This document shows positions 9,199-17,717 of a stretch of DNA of 64,000 nt, piece after piece. The notes beneath the pieces were generated by a model. The model was not told where the DNA came from. It saw only the letters and a list, made by a program, of their open reading frames with translations, and searched no databases. The first letter of the stretch is position 1; each line of letters opens with the position of its first letter. The DNA is from Hymenobacter plasmatis (GTDB taxonomy: Bacteria; Bacteroidota; Bacteroidia; Cytophagales; Hymenobacteraceae), in contig NZ_JAJFAW010000004.1 in the NCBI RefSeq assembly GCF_020711255.1, positions 186,001 through 250,000 of the forward strand, read 5' to 3'. Position numbers and translations under genes: made by a program.

Positions 9199-11453
9199 GC
9201 CAGCCGGTAGCTACTTCTCAAACGCTGGATTTAGCCCAGGCCCGACGGCAACTGCGGGCAGTGGGGCGCCGCTATGCCTGGCGGCGCGCGGCCGGCATTC
9301 TATTGCCCGCGGCGGCTGGGGCTTTGCTGCTGGTTTTGCTGAGCCGGCACTGGCCCGCAGCTCAACTGGGCTTTGCTGCATTGGCAGCACTTGGGCTGCT
9401 AGCCATAGGGTGGCTGCTATGGCCGCTGCGGCACCTGCCCGGCACCATCGCGCCCCGCCTCGACCGACAATTTCCGGCTCTGGAAGACAGCACCGGCCTA
9501 CTAATGCAGCAGCCCGAAAACCTGAACTTACTGGAGCTGCTGCAGCAGCAACGGGTAGCGCGGCGGCTGGGTGAGCTGGAAGCGGCCAGGGAATTATCCC
9601 TTCCTGTTTCCTTCCGAGGGCCGCTGGTGTTCACGGCATTGCTCCTGGCGGCCAGTGCGGCGGTGTGGTGGTTGCCCCTGGCCAAAAAGCTGGTGAAGCC
9701 GGCTGGAGTTGCCGTACGCTATTCCAACAGCGTCCCCACCGTAGCGGGGCAAGTTCCGGCCCGCATCTTGGAAACGCAGGTGCGGGTGACGCCCCCGGCC
9801 TACACCCGCCAACCCAATTTTGCGCCCACGCAAGCGTCTTTCCAGTGCCCACAGGGGTCGCGGGTGCGGTGGCAGGTACGGGTAAACAAACCCAGCCGCA
9901 CGGCGCCCGAAGTAGAGCTGGGCCGGCAGCGGCTGCGCCTGCAGCCCGTGGCCGGGCAGCCAGGCGTGTATTTTGCCGAGCAAACCTTGGCGGCTTCTAC
10001 CCTCTACCGCCTGCGCTTCGCCGGGACCGTGTCCGATGACTACGCCATCGATGTGCGCGCCGACCTGGCGCCCATAGTCCGCATTCAAACGCCCAAGCCT
10101 TATACCCTGGTGGACTTTGGCATGCGGCCCGACTTGCCGGTGCGGGCCACTGTGCGCGACGATTACGGCCTGAGCCACGCCGAGCTGGTTATTACAGTAG
10201 CTCAAGGCCAGGGCGAGGCGGTTAAATTCCGGGAAGTGCGGCGCGATTTGAGTGTCGGCCTGGGCACCCAGCCCACCCAAATCAGCCTTGCCAGCCAGCT
10301 CAACCTGCCCAAGTTGGGCCTCACCTATGGCGACGAACTGTATTTCTACATCGCGGCCCGCGACAACGCCGGCCACTCGTCCCGCACCGACTCCTACCTC
10401 GTGCAGTGGCAGGACACCGCCGTGGCCGACAGCCAGGCCGACATGGGCATGGGCATCAAAGTGGCGCCTGCCTACTTCCGCAGCCAACGCCAAATCATCA
10501 TCGACACCGATAAGCTGATAGCCGAAAAGCCCCGGCTCGACGCCGCCACGCTGGCCAACCGCGCCAATGCCCTGGGCTTCGACCAGCAGACGCTCCGCCT
10601 GCGCTACGGCAAGTTTATGGGCGAAGAAGTGGGCGGGAGCATTGGCCCCCAGGCCCCGCATTCGCCCATTGCTGAAGACGAGGGAGACGCGCCCACTGAG
10701 CACGCCGCCCCCACCGCCGAGGCCGCCGAGGAAGAACACCACGACCACCCCGAGCCGCCCGCCTCGTCGGCCAAAGCCTCGCCCACTGCCGAAACCGACG
10801 CGCTGATGGAGCCCTACATGCACAAGCACGACGATTCCGAAACGGCCGACTTCCTGGAACCCGCTGTGAAGGCCAAGCTGCGCGCTGTGCTCGACCAAAT
10901 GTGGGCCGCCGAGCTGCGCCTGCGCACCGGACAGCTGGCGGCCGCCCTCCCATATGAGTACCGGGCCCTGCGCCTGCTCAAGCAAGTGCAGCAGCAAACC
11001 CGCGCCTTCGTCAAAAAAGCCGGCTTCGTGCTCCAGCCCCTGCCCGAAGCCACCCTGCGCCTCACCGGCGACCTGGCCGGCGCCGCCGTGCCCCAGCACC
11101 AGCAGCAGTTGCCCGCGCCCGCCACCCAGCCCGAAGTGCGGGCGGCCCTGCTCTGGCTGGCTCAACACTCCAGCGCAGCCAGCACCAACCCGGCCGATGC
11201 CCGCGTGCTGGAGCAGGCTGGCGCCGTGCTTTCGGGTGCGGCGCTGCAGCGGCCGGGCGTGTACTTACCGGCGTTGCGGGCACTTCGGCAACTGGTGGCC
11301 GATGTGCGGGCCGGGCGCCCCGCCTGCGCCGAGTGCCGCCCGCCCGTGGAGCGCGCCCTCACCGATATGCTGGCGGCCCCGCCCCCGGTGCCCCTGGCCG
11401 CTCCTGCCCCCAACCGCCTGGCCCGCCGCTATTTTGAAGAGTTAAGCCGCTAG
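9195..11453 (+). CDS. DUF4175-like large membrane protein
   Basis: Protein of 752 aa. It has two transmembrane helices near residues 35-80 and a third near 137-157, then a large periplasmic part with Ig-like strands (VTPPAYTRQPN, VRDDYGLSHAELVI) typical of DUF4175 proteins, an acidic/histidine-rich linker at about 495-545 (EEEHHDHPEPP), and a helical C terminus. It overlaps the BatA-domain gene by 4 bp and is followed by the next gene 4 bp after its stop, so the three form one operon. The function of DUF4175 is unknown. The family assignment is from memory of architecture, not from a search. Confidence 0.75.
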   Translation: MSQPVATSQTLDLAQARRQLRAVGRRYAWRRAAGILLPAAAGALLLVLLSRHWPAAQLGFAALAALGLLAIGWLLWPLRHLPGTIAPRLDRQFPALEDSTGLLMQQPENLNLLELLQQQRVARRLGELEAARELSLPVSFRGPLVFTALLLAASAAVWWLPLAKKLVKPAGVAVRYSNSVPTVAGQVPARILETQVRVTPPAYTRQPNFAPTQASFQCPQGSRVRWQVRVNKPSRTAPEVELGRQRLRLQPVAGQPGVYFAEQTLAASTLYRLRFAGTVSDDYAIDVRADLAPIVRIQTPKPYTLVDFGMRPDLPVRATVRDDYGLSHAELVITVAQGQGEAVKFREVRRDLSVGLGTQPTQISLASQLNLPKLGLTYGDELYFYIAARDNAGHSSRTDSYLVQWQDTAVADSQADMGMGIKVAPAYFRSQRQIIIDTDKLIAEKPRLDAATLANRANALGFDQQTLRLRYGKFMGEEVGGSIGPQAPHSPIAEDEGDAPTEHAAPTAEAAEEEHHDHPEPPASSAKASPTAETDALMEPYMHKHDDSETADFLEPAVKAKLRAVLDQMWAAELRLRTGQLAAALPYEYRALRLLKQVQQQTRAFVKKAGFVLQPLPEATLRLTGDLAGAAVPQHQQQLPAPATQPEVRAALLWLAQHSSAASTNPADARVLEQAGAVLSGAALQRPGVYLPALRALRQLVADVRAGRPACAECRPPVERALTDMLAAPPPVPLAAPAPNRLARRYFEELSR

Positions 11454-11457
11454 AATT

Positions 11458-13269
11458 TTGCTCCAAACGCTACCCCACCCTACGGTTTATTACATCCTGC
11501 TGGCCTTATGCCTGGTGCTCGGCCTTGGGCTGATGGTGCTGGCCTGGCAGCGGCCGCGCCGGCGCCAGCGCGGGGCGCGCGTAATAGCCGGTGCCGTGGC
11601 TGCCGGGGCGCTGTGGTTCCTGGCCTTCCCGCCCATGCGCCAGCTGCCCGCGGCCCGCGCCGAGGCCATACTGCTTACCGACGGCTACCAACCCGATACG
11701 CTGCGCCAGCTTTTGCGCCGGCTGGGCGCCGGCACTCCGGTGTGGTACTACGGCACCGCCGCCGCGCCCGCCAAAGCCCGCCCCCTGGCCAGCCTGCTTG
11801 CCCTAGCTGAGCAGCGGCCCGCATTACGCTGCCTGCACGTGGTGGGCCAAGGCCTGCCAGCAGCTGAGTTGGCACCGCTGGGCAATATGCCGGTGCAGCT
11901 GCATCCCGCCCCAGATTTTAGCGGCTTTCGCACGGCTTTATGGCCGCAGAAGCTGGCGCTGGGCGAAGCCCTGCATGTGGAAGGAACCGTCTCGGCTCCT
12001 AAAGGGAGCAAGCCGGCATGGGTCTATCTGCGGGCCGCCGGCACCGCCCGCGATTCTGTGCGATTGCCCACTGGCAGCGGGGCCTTCCGGCTGCGATACC
12101 AGCCCAAGACGGCCGGGCTGGCGCTCTACGAGCTGCAACTCCGCCGGCCGGGCCAGCTGCTGGCCGCCGAGCCGGTACCGGTGGAAATAACCACCGCACC
12201 ACTGCCTGCCGTGCTGCTGCTGACGGCGACGCCCTCCTTCGAATTTAAATTCCTAAAAAACTACTTAGCCGAAGCTCACTACCCGGTGGCCTTGCGCACC
12301 ACAGTGAGCCGCGGCCTGGTGCAAACCGACTTCGTGAATCAGCCGGCGCTGGCGTTAAACAGCCTCACACCGACCCTGCTCAGCCACTATTCGGTGGTAA
12401 TTGCCGATGCGCCGACGCTGGCCGGCCTGACGGGTGCCGAAGTGCGCGCCTTGCAAACGGCCATCAACTCAGGCCGGCTTGGGCTGGTGGTGCTGGCCAA
12501 TGGCAGTACCTTGCCCCGGGCCATGCCCGCCCGGGCCGATTTTGCAGTACTGCCTCGCGCGGCGGCTCAGGCCCTTCCGCAAGCCCTCGCTTGGCCCGAT
12601 GCACCGGCCGAAGCCCGGGCTGCTATGCCAGCTCAACTGCGCCCAGCCCCGGCGCTGCATCCGCTCGTCACCGGCCCGGGCCAGGCGCTGGTAGCCGCCA
12701 GCCGGCGCATGGGGTTGGGATTCGTGGTGGTGTCCGTGGTTCCTGAGACTTTCCAGTGGACGCTGCAAGACCGCACGCCGGTGTATGCCTCGTTCTGGAC
12801 CCGGCTGCTCACCGCCGCCACGCCTCCAGCCCAACCCGCAGCTACCTGGCACATTTCCCCGCGCTGGCCCCGCCCGCATCAGCCAACCACGCTGCGCCTC
12901 ACGGGGGCAATGCCCGATGCCCAGCCCTCGGTGGGCGCCTTGGCCGGAGGCCCAGCCGTGCGCCTGGCCCTGCGCCAGGACACGCGCCTGCCCGAGTGGA
13001 GCACCGCCCAATTCTGGCCGGCTGCACCGGGCTGGCACCAGGTACGTGGCCCCGGCCGCACTTCCCAAAGTTTCTACGTCTTCCCGGCCACGGCCTGGCA
13101 GGGCCCCGAGCTACAAGAGCGCCAACTAGCGGCTGCCGGGCGCGCAACACCCGCCGCCAGCCCAGGCCAGCAACCAACAGAAACTGTACTGGTGCCATGG
13201 CCAGCAGCCTGGTTTTTCGGGCTATTCTTGCTAGCAACCGGGTACTTGTGGCTCGAAGAGAAGCTATAA
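11458..13269 (+). CDS. Membrane protein with GATase-like domain, unknown function
   Basis: Protein of 603 aa starting at a TTG four bases after the previous stop. Two N-terminal transmembrane helices (residues about 8-28 and 38-56) and one C-terminal helix (about 581-598, WFFGLFLLATGYLWLEEKL) enclose a periplasmic region. Around residues 297-345 a flavodoxin/GATase-like segment (SHYSVVIADAPTLAGLTGAEV, then GLVVLANGS) resembles what is found in VWA/BatA-associated proteins. I do not recognise a named family. It is the last gene of the DUF4159-MoxR-DUF58-BatA-DUF4175 cluster; a repeat and a terminator follow. Confidence 0.75.
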   Translation: MLQTLPHPTVYYILLALCLVLGLGLMVLAWQRPRRRQRGARVIAGAVAAGALWFLAFPPMRQLPAARAEAILLTDGYQPDTLRQLLRRLGAGTPVWYYGTAAAPAKARPLASLLALAEQRPALRCLHVVGQGLPAAELAPLGNMPVQLHPAPDFSGFRTALWPQKLALGEALHVEGTVSAPKGSKPAWVYLRAAGTARDSVRLPTGSGAFRLRYQPKTAGLALYELQLRRPGQLLAAEPVPVEITTAPLPAVLLLTATPSFEFKFLKNYLAEAHYPVALRTTVSRGLVQTDFVNQPALALNSLTPTLLSHYSVVIADAPTLAGLTGAEVRALQTAINSGRLGLVVLANGSTLPRAMPARADFAVLPRAAAQALPQALAWPDAPAEARAAMPAQLRPAPALHPLVTGPGQALVAASRRMGLGFVVVSVVPETFQWTLQDRTPVYASFWTRLLTAATPPAQPAATWHISPRWPRPHQPTTLRLTGAMPDAQPSVGALAGGPAVRLALRQDTRLPEWSTAQFWPAAPGWHQVRGPGRTSQSFYVFPATAWQGPELQERQLAAAGRATPAASPGQQPTETVLVPWPAAWFFGLFLLATGYLWLEEKL

Positions 13270-13288
13270 GACCCTGCTTTACTGTATT

Positions 13289-13403
13289 CAGAACGATGTA
13301 GAGACGCGACACTTCGCGTCTCGTCGTGGGTGCCGTTCGGAAATCGTCCACCGATTACCGTTCAACGACGAGACGCAAAGTATTGCGTCTCTACACCGTT
13401 CTG
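13289..13403. repeat. Inverted repeat, family C (GAGACGC arms)
   Basis: A 115-bp element with outer arms CAGAACGATGTAGAGACGCG on the left and a complementary arm on the right ending GTCTCTACACCGTTCTG. The left arm contains its own small palindrome (GAGACGCGACACTTCGCGTCTC is split around a short loop). The interior has CGTTCAACGACGAG, again a GAACGAC-type core. Two further copies are at 20334-20426 and 40640-40717. It lies in the convergent gap after the DUF4159/MoxR cluster. Confidence 0.88.
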
Positions 13404-13450
13404 GCAGCCCAATTGTTAACTCAAACATCTTCTTAAAATCCTTCGAACAA

Positions 13451-13480
13451 AAAAGGCCCCTTCTGTAGCAGGGGCCTTTT
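13451..13480. terminator. Bidirectional intrinsic terminator
   Basis: Perfect 10-bp stem AAAAGGCCCC / GGGGCCTTTT around a 10-nt loop, with A and T tracts on both sides, so it can end transcription from either strand. It sits between the convergent membrane-protein gene (stop 13269) and the T9SS cargo gene (stop 13527). Confidence 0.9.
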
Positions 13481-13526
13481 TACTATCCTAGAATGCAGCG
13501 CAACCAAAAGTTGGGCTGTAGCTCAA

Positions 13527-14753
13527 CTAGTTTTTCTGCACGCGGCGCACAGCTGTAACGGCGCCCTGGCGTACTTCGAGCAGGTAGGTGCCAGCGGCCA
13601 AGCCAGCGGGCAGGCGCAGCTGGTGGTCGGTGCCGAGAGCGGCTGGGGCCAAAACCGAACGCCCGGTCAGGTCACGCAAAGCAACCGTAGCGGCGCCTGT
13701 CTGAGGCAGCGCCACCGTGATGCGGTCGGTGGCAGGGTTTGGGGAGATGGTCAGGCCGGGCAGGGCATTGCCGGGGTTGGTGGCCGATACTGTGCTGCAG
13801 GCGTTCGTGTTCAGGGGTGTGTCGGTAGACGTCAGTACGATAGCCGCGCCGGGGCCGCCGGTTGGGTTCACGGTATTTGCACCGCTGGGCCAAACGCCAT
13901 CCGCATCGGAAGCGCATCCCACGATGGAGTTATCCACGATGGAACGCTGCTCTACGCGGCGCAGGCCATTGGGGAGGGTATTGGGCAACACCGTGGTATA
14001 GGAGCCGTCGGTGGTGCTGTAGGTATAGGCGGCAGCGCCTGCCTGGGTCGTGCCCGTTACAACGCCTGCGTTTTCTACCAGGGCACCGCTTAGGGGACGG
14101 CCCGTGCCAGCCGCGTTATCGTAGGTGAACACCAGATTTTTCGGCGTGGCCGACGAAGACCCTGTGAGCAGGGTGCCATTGTTGGCGCCGGCCGCATTGA
14201 TGAACCCCAGCAGGGTCATGCTCTGGTCGAGGGCACGGCGCGCAACGATGGTTGCGGGTGTGGCATCGGTAGCCAGCGTAATGGTCGGAAACAACACCAT
14301 ACCAGGCACTTGAAAGCGGGTAGCGTTATTGGAGTTTACGTATGCAAACCAGCCCGTGTAGCTACCGGCGGCATTGGTTGTAAAGGTCGCAAATTGCCCA
14401 GTTGTGGTTAGGCTGCCGGTGCTGGTGGTGAGGTAAGTAGTCGCGGCCGTGGTGGCGCCGGGGTTCACCATCAGCAGTACGCCCGCGCCGGAGGCCGTGC
14501 CTCCAATGTCGGTCTGGGTAGCTGCCTGCACATAGTAGCGGTAGAGGGTGCTGGGCGTAAGGTTGGTGAGTGTAGCACGAAACACCACGGCCAAGCGCGG
14601 GCCCGGGAAAGCGGTAGCGCCTGTAGTAGCGCTGTTGTTACCGTTGCTGAGGTACTGAGGCACCAGTACCCCTGTAAAATCGGCCTGGGTGAGCGTCTGG
14701 GCCCACCCGGCAAGCGGCATTACGGAAAGTAGTGTGAGGAGAAGTTTTTTCAT
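13527..14753 (-). CDS. Secreted protein with type IX secretion (T9SS) C-terminal sorting domain
   Basis: Protein of 408 aa from MKKLLLTLLSVMPLAGWAQ, a signal peptide; an in-frame upstream start at 14807 is rejected because it buries the signal sequence. The C-terminal 80 residues are a type A sorting domain: LTISPNPATDRITV, a central LRDLTGRSV strand, LPAGLAAGTYLLEV and VRRVQKN at the end. This domain directs export through the T9SS and surface attachment. The N-terminal part is Thr/Ser/Gly-rich with VVFRATLTNLTPSTLYRYYVQA, reminiscent of a fibronectin-like fold; no enzymatic motif is seen. It is transcribed toward the terminator at 13451. Confidence 0.9.
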   Translation of the reverse strand: MKKLLLTLLSVMPLAGWAQTLTQADFTGVLVPQYLSNGNNSATTGATAFPGPRLAVVFRATLTNLTPSTLYRYYVQAATQTDIGGTASGAGVLLMVNPGATTAATTYLTTSTGSLTTTGQFATFTTNAAGSYTGWFAYVNSNNATRFQVPGMVLFPTITLATDATPATIVARRALDQSMTLLGFINAAGANNGTLLTGSSSATPKNLVFTYDNAAGTGRPLSGALVENAGVVTGTTQAGAAAYTYSTTDGSYTTVLPNTLPNGLRRVEQRSIVDNSIVGCASDADGVWPSGANTVNPTGGPGAAIVLTSTDTPLNTNACSTVSATNPGNALPGLTISPNPATDRITVALPQTGAATVALRDLTGRSVLAPAALGTDHQLRLPAGLAAGTYLLEVRQGAVTAVRRVQKN

Positions 14754-14875
14754 GAAACCGATAAAGAGGGTGAAGGGGTATGTGAAATACTGAGAAACTA
14801 CCAGCAAGTTAGGAACTGGAGGCCATAGCTTTAGTACCGAACACAGCCGAGACCGATAAAAACGGCCAAAAGGAG

Positions 14876-15727
14876 CTACTCCCAGAGCGGGTAGTGCTCC
14901 AAATGCACTTCCTGCTCGAAAAAGATGCGCGTACTTTCCTCAAATGAGCGGGTGAAATCCGACACGTAGAAGTGGTGCGCGGGGGGAGTAGCCGCCGCGG
15001 GCGCCAGCAGGCCCCGGGCCGCGAGGTAGGCTTCGGCATCGGCGGCCACCACGTCCGAGGCATCGAGCACATCGACCCGGCCGTTGTAGTAGCGGGCAAT
15101 CTGCTCTTTTATGAGGGGATAGTGCGTGCAGGCCAGCACCAGCGCGTCGATATCGGCCAGGGCCGCGTGGCTGAGGTAGGTGCCGATGATGTCGTCGCTG
15201 ATGGAATTTTTAAAGAAGCCTTCTTCAATCATGGGCACGAGCAGCGGCGTGGCCAGGGACTGCAACTCGACGCCGGCGTCGAGGTCGTCGACTTTCTTTT
15301 TGTACACGTTGGAGTTCACCGTTTGCTTGGTGCCGATGAGGCCCACGCGGCGGCCGCTGTAGGCCTGGCCCAGGTGCGCCACAATGGGGTCAATGACGTT
15401 CAGCACCCGCGCTTTGGAGCCCACGTACTCGCGCACCAGCTCGTAGGCCGCAGCCGAGGCGGAGTTGCAGGCAATCATAATCACCTTGCAATGCTGACGC
15501 AGCAGTAAGTCGCAGATTTTGACTGAATAAGCCTGAATGGCGGCGGCGCTTTTGTCGCCGTAGGGCAGGTGGGCCGTGTCCCCGAAGTATACAATTCGCT
15601 CGTGGGGCAGGCGGCGGGCCACGGCCCGGGCCACCGTGAGGCCCCCAATTCCGGAATCGAACATACCAATGGGCCGGGCGGCCAGCGCGGCGGTCGAAAC
15701 AGCAGACGCAGAAGCAACAGTAGTCAT
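14876..15727 (-). CDS. murI: Glutamate racemase
   Basis: Protein of 283 aa. It makes D-glutamate for peptidoglycan in the cytoplasm. Family motifs are present: MFDSGIGGLTVARA near residue 22 with the conserved Asp24, YFGDTAHLPYGDKS at about 47-60, the two catalytic cysteines in IACNSAS (Cys87) and LACTHYPLI (Cys200). The first 20 residues (Ser/Ala-rich) precede the usual family start. A TACCTTTG promoter box lies only 4 nt before the ATG, so the mRNA is probably leaderless. The 122 bp between its stop and the T9SS cargo gene hold nothing I recognise. Confidence 0.96.
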   Translation of the reverse strand: MTTVASASAVSTAALAARPIGMFDSGIGGLTVARAVARRLPHERIVYFGDTAHLPYGDKSAAAIQAYSVKICDLLLRQHCKVIMIACNSASAAAYELVREYVGSKARVLNVIDPIVAHLGQAYSGRRVGLIGTKQTVNSNVYKKKVDDLDAGVELQSLATPLLVPMIEEGFFKNSISDDIIGTYLSHAALADIDALVLACTHYPLIKEQIARYYNGRVDVLDASDVVAADAEAYLAARGLLAPAAATPPAHHFYVSDFTRSFEESTRIFFEQEVHLEHYPLWE

Positions 15728-15731
15728 GTGG

Positions 15732-15739
15732 CAAAGGTA
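15732..15739 (-). promoter_or_regulatory. Bacteroidota -7 box (TACCTTTG) of murI
   Basis: Perfect match on the minus strand to the Bacteroidota -7 consensus TAnnTTTG, separated from the murI ATG by four bases (CCAC). With the usual distance between this box and the start of transcription, the mRNA would begin at or next to the A of the ATG. No convincing -33 TTG element is visible. Confidence 0.7.
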
Positions 15740-15846
15740 GTTGGCAGCCGCAGCGCCTCCGTATCGGCGCCATTCTTTTGAGTAGCAGCTTTCCAGATTC
15801 TTAAAAACCTCCTATATTTCCGCCCCTTCCAGGACATCTAATTCCC

Positions 15847-16074
15847 ATGAGCAACATTTTAACCGAAATAGACCAGGTACTGGCCACCCGCGATGGCCGC
15901 CTGGGCCGCCCTGTGGCCATCTATCTCGGCGAGCGCAAGTTCACCCAGCTAACCCTCGACGCGGCCCGCTTCCCGCTGCCCGAGCTGAGCACCGACGCCG
16001 GCCGGCCCCTCGCCTACCGCAACCTGGAGCTGCTGCGCGACGAGTTCGACATCGACGGCGTACGGTTGATTTGA
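15847..16074 (+). CDS. Small conserved-looking hypothetical protein
   Basis: Protein of 75 aa (MSNILTEIDQVLATRDGRLG...). It is codon-biased like its neighbours (G/C at third positions). The sequence is charged, has no signal peptide or membrane segment, and ends DIDGVRLI. A near-consensus promoter box (TATATTTC) lies about 25 bp upstream. I do not recognise the family. It is divergent from murI and convergent with the tesA-like gene, whose stop is 25 bp away. Confidence 0.65.
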   Translation: MSNILTEIDQVLATRDGRLGRPVAIYLGERKFTQLTLDAARFPLPELSTDAGRPLAYRNLELLRDEFDIDGVRLI

Positions 16075-16099
16075 GCGACTAATTTGAACCCACGCTGCC

Positions 16100-16813
16100 T
16101 TACTCCGTGGCCGGTACTTCCAGCAGCGGCTGCAGCGTGTGCCACACCGTGCGCGCCACAATGCGGTGGCCGGCCGGTGTGGGGTGAATGCCATCGGCTT
16201 GGTTGAGGCGGCGGTTGCCGCCTACGCCTTCGAGCAGAAATGGTATCAATACTAGCTGATTCTTTTCGGCAATTTCCTGGTAGAGGGCCTTGAAATCATT
16301 CGAATAGGTTTGGCCCAGGTTGGGCGGAATCTGCATGCCAGCCAGCACAATTTGTGCCCCGGGGCTGCGGCGGCGCACCGTGTCGATGATGGCCTGCAGG
16401 TTGCGGCGGGTGTCGGTGAGGGGGATGCCGCGCAGGCCGTCGTTACCGCCCAGCTCCAGCACAAACACGTCCACGGGCTGCCGCAGCACCCAGCTCACGC
16501 GGCTGCGGCCCCCGGCGGTGGTTTCGCCGCTCAGCCCCGCGTTTATCACTGCATAGTTCAGCCCAAGCGAGTCGATTTTCTGGCCCACCAAGGCGGGGAA
16601 GGCCTGTTCAGGCTCCACGCCGTAGCCCGCGGTGAGGCTGTTGCCGAAAAACAGCAAGCGCTTTTTGCCAGTAGAAGCGGCAGGCTTGGGATTGGCCGAC
16701 CGGACGGCGGGAGCCGCCGGCGCGGTACGCACCGTTTCGGTGGCCGGGTCAGAATTGCAGGCGCTGAGCAGCAGGGCAAAAACAGCGACAAGCGAGGAGC
16801 GAACTACGGTCAT
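16100..16813 (-). CDS. SGNH/GDSL lipoprotein esterase (TesA-like arylesterase)
   Basis: Protein of 237 aa starting MTVVRSSLVAVFALLLSAC, a lipoprotein signal peptide with LLSAC lipobox; upstream in-frame starts only add non-coding-like sequence. SGNH blocks are visible: FFGNSLTAGYG (nucleophile Ser, GNSL instead of GDSL), the Gly of NAGLSGETT, the Asn of LGGNDGLRG, and DGIHPTPAGH with catalytic Asp and His. It likely hydrolyses esters or lysophospholipids at the cell envelope. It is divergent from the ybbA/ybbP-like ABC pair, the same arrangement as E. coli tesA-ybbA-ybbP. Confidence 0.9.
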   Translation of the reverse strand: MTVVRSSLVAVFALLLSACNSDPATETVRTAPAAPAVRSANPKPAASTGKKRLLFFGNSLTAGYGVEPEQAFPALVGQKIDSLGLNYAVINAGLSGETTAGGRSRVSWVLRQPVDVFVLELGGNDGLRGIPLTDTRRNLQAIIDTVRRRSPGAQIVLAGMQIPPNLGQTYSNDFKALYQEIAEKNQLVLIPFLLEGVGGNRRLNQADGIHPTPAGHRIVARTVWHTLQPLLEVPATE

Positions 16814-17012
16814 GGGCAGCATTTTGGGCACTAAGCCGAAAGGACAGAAAACATGGCAAAGGGTTTGACGTCTTCCGTAAGCATAACGAATGGCAGCCCG
16901 GCCGGTTGCTACGCCGGGAAGCCGGGGGCACTTGGGCCCGCGTTTTCGGAGCACTATCTTTTGACTCCCTGCGCCCCCACCGCGGCCCCACCACTGACAT
17001 CATTTTTTCTGC

Positions 17013-17717
17013 ATGAGCATACTTCGAGTCGAAAACCTCACCAAAACCTATGCCAGCGCCGGCCATGCGCTCACCGTGCTGCACGCCGTGAGCTTCGACC
17101 TGGCGGCCGGCGACACCTTTGCCATCGTGGGACCGTCAGGCTCGGGCAAAACCACCCTGCTGGGCTTGTGCGCTGGCCTCGACCGGGCCACTTCCGGTAG
17201 CGTCTGGCTCAGCGGCATCCGGCTCGATACCCTGGGCGAAGACCAGCGGGCGGCTGTGCGCAACCAACACGTGGGCTTCATTTTCCAGAACTTCCAGCTT
17301 CTGCCCACTCTCACGGCGCTCGAGAACGTGCTGGTGCCACTGGAGCTGCGCGGGCAGCGCGGGGCCTCGCACACGGCCCTGGCCCTGCTCGACCGCGTGG
17401 GGCTGGCCGACCGCGCCCACCACTACCCAGCTCAACTTTCGGGCGGCGAGCAGCAGCGCGTGTCGCTGGCCCGGGCCTTTGCCAACCGCCCGTCGGTGCT
17501 CTTCGCCGATGAGCCCACCGGCAACCTCGACCCCGACACCAGCGAGCGGGTGGTGAACCTGCTCTTTGAGCTGAACCGCGAAGCCGGCACCACGCTCGTG
17601 CTGGTAACCCACGACCTGGAGCTGGCCGCCCTCACGCAGCGCACCCTGCGCCTGCGCGGCGGCAAGGTGGTAGAAGGCCAAACCACGAACGCCCCTTCTA
17701 CCCTTTCTCATGAGTAA
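17013..17717 (+). CDS. ABC transporter ATP-binding protein (YbbA/LolD type)
   Basis: Protein of 234 aa. It shows Walker A GPSGSGKTT near residue 40, Q-loop FIFQNFQLLP near 90, signature LSGGEQQRVSLARAF near 140 and Walker B VLFADEPTGNLD near 160. It belongs to the MacB/LolD/YbbA branch. It overlaps the permease gene by 8 bp. The signature-motif codons PAQL are written CCA GCT CAA CTT, unlike the GCC/CAG/CTG preference around them, creating an AGCTCAA site at 17429. The partner permease and the divergent tesA-like gene suggest the YbbAP-TesA system. Confidence 0.95.
   Translation: MSILRVENLTKTYASAGHALTVLHAVSFDLAAGDTFAIVGPSGSGKTTLLGLCAGLDRATSGSVWLSGIRLDTLGEDQRAAVRNQHVGFIFQNFQLLPTLTALENVLVPLELRGQRGASHTALALLDRVGLADRAHHYPAQLSGGEQQRVSLARAFANRPSVLFADEPTGNLDPDTSERVVNLLFELNREAGTTLVLVTHDLELAALTQRTLRLRGGKVVEGQTTNAPSTLSHE

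Noticed and set aside
9594..11168. A 524-codon open frame on the minus strand
   Set aside because: Antisense to the DUF4175-like gene, with Gly/Gln/His-rich composition and no recognisable domain; a GC-driven artefact.
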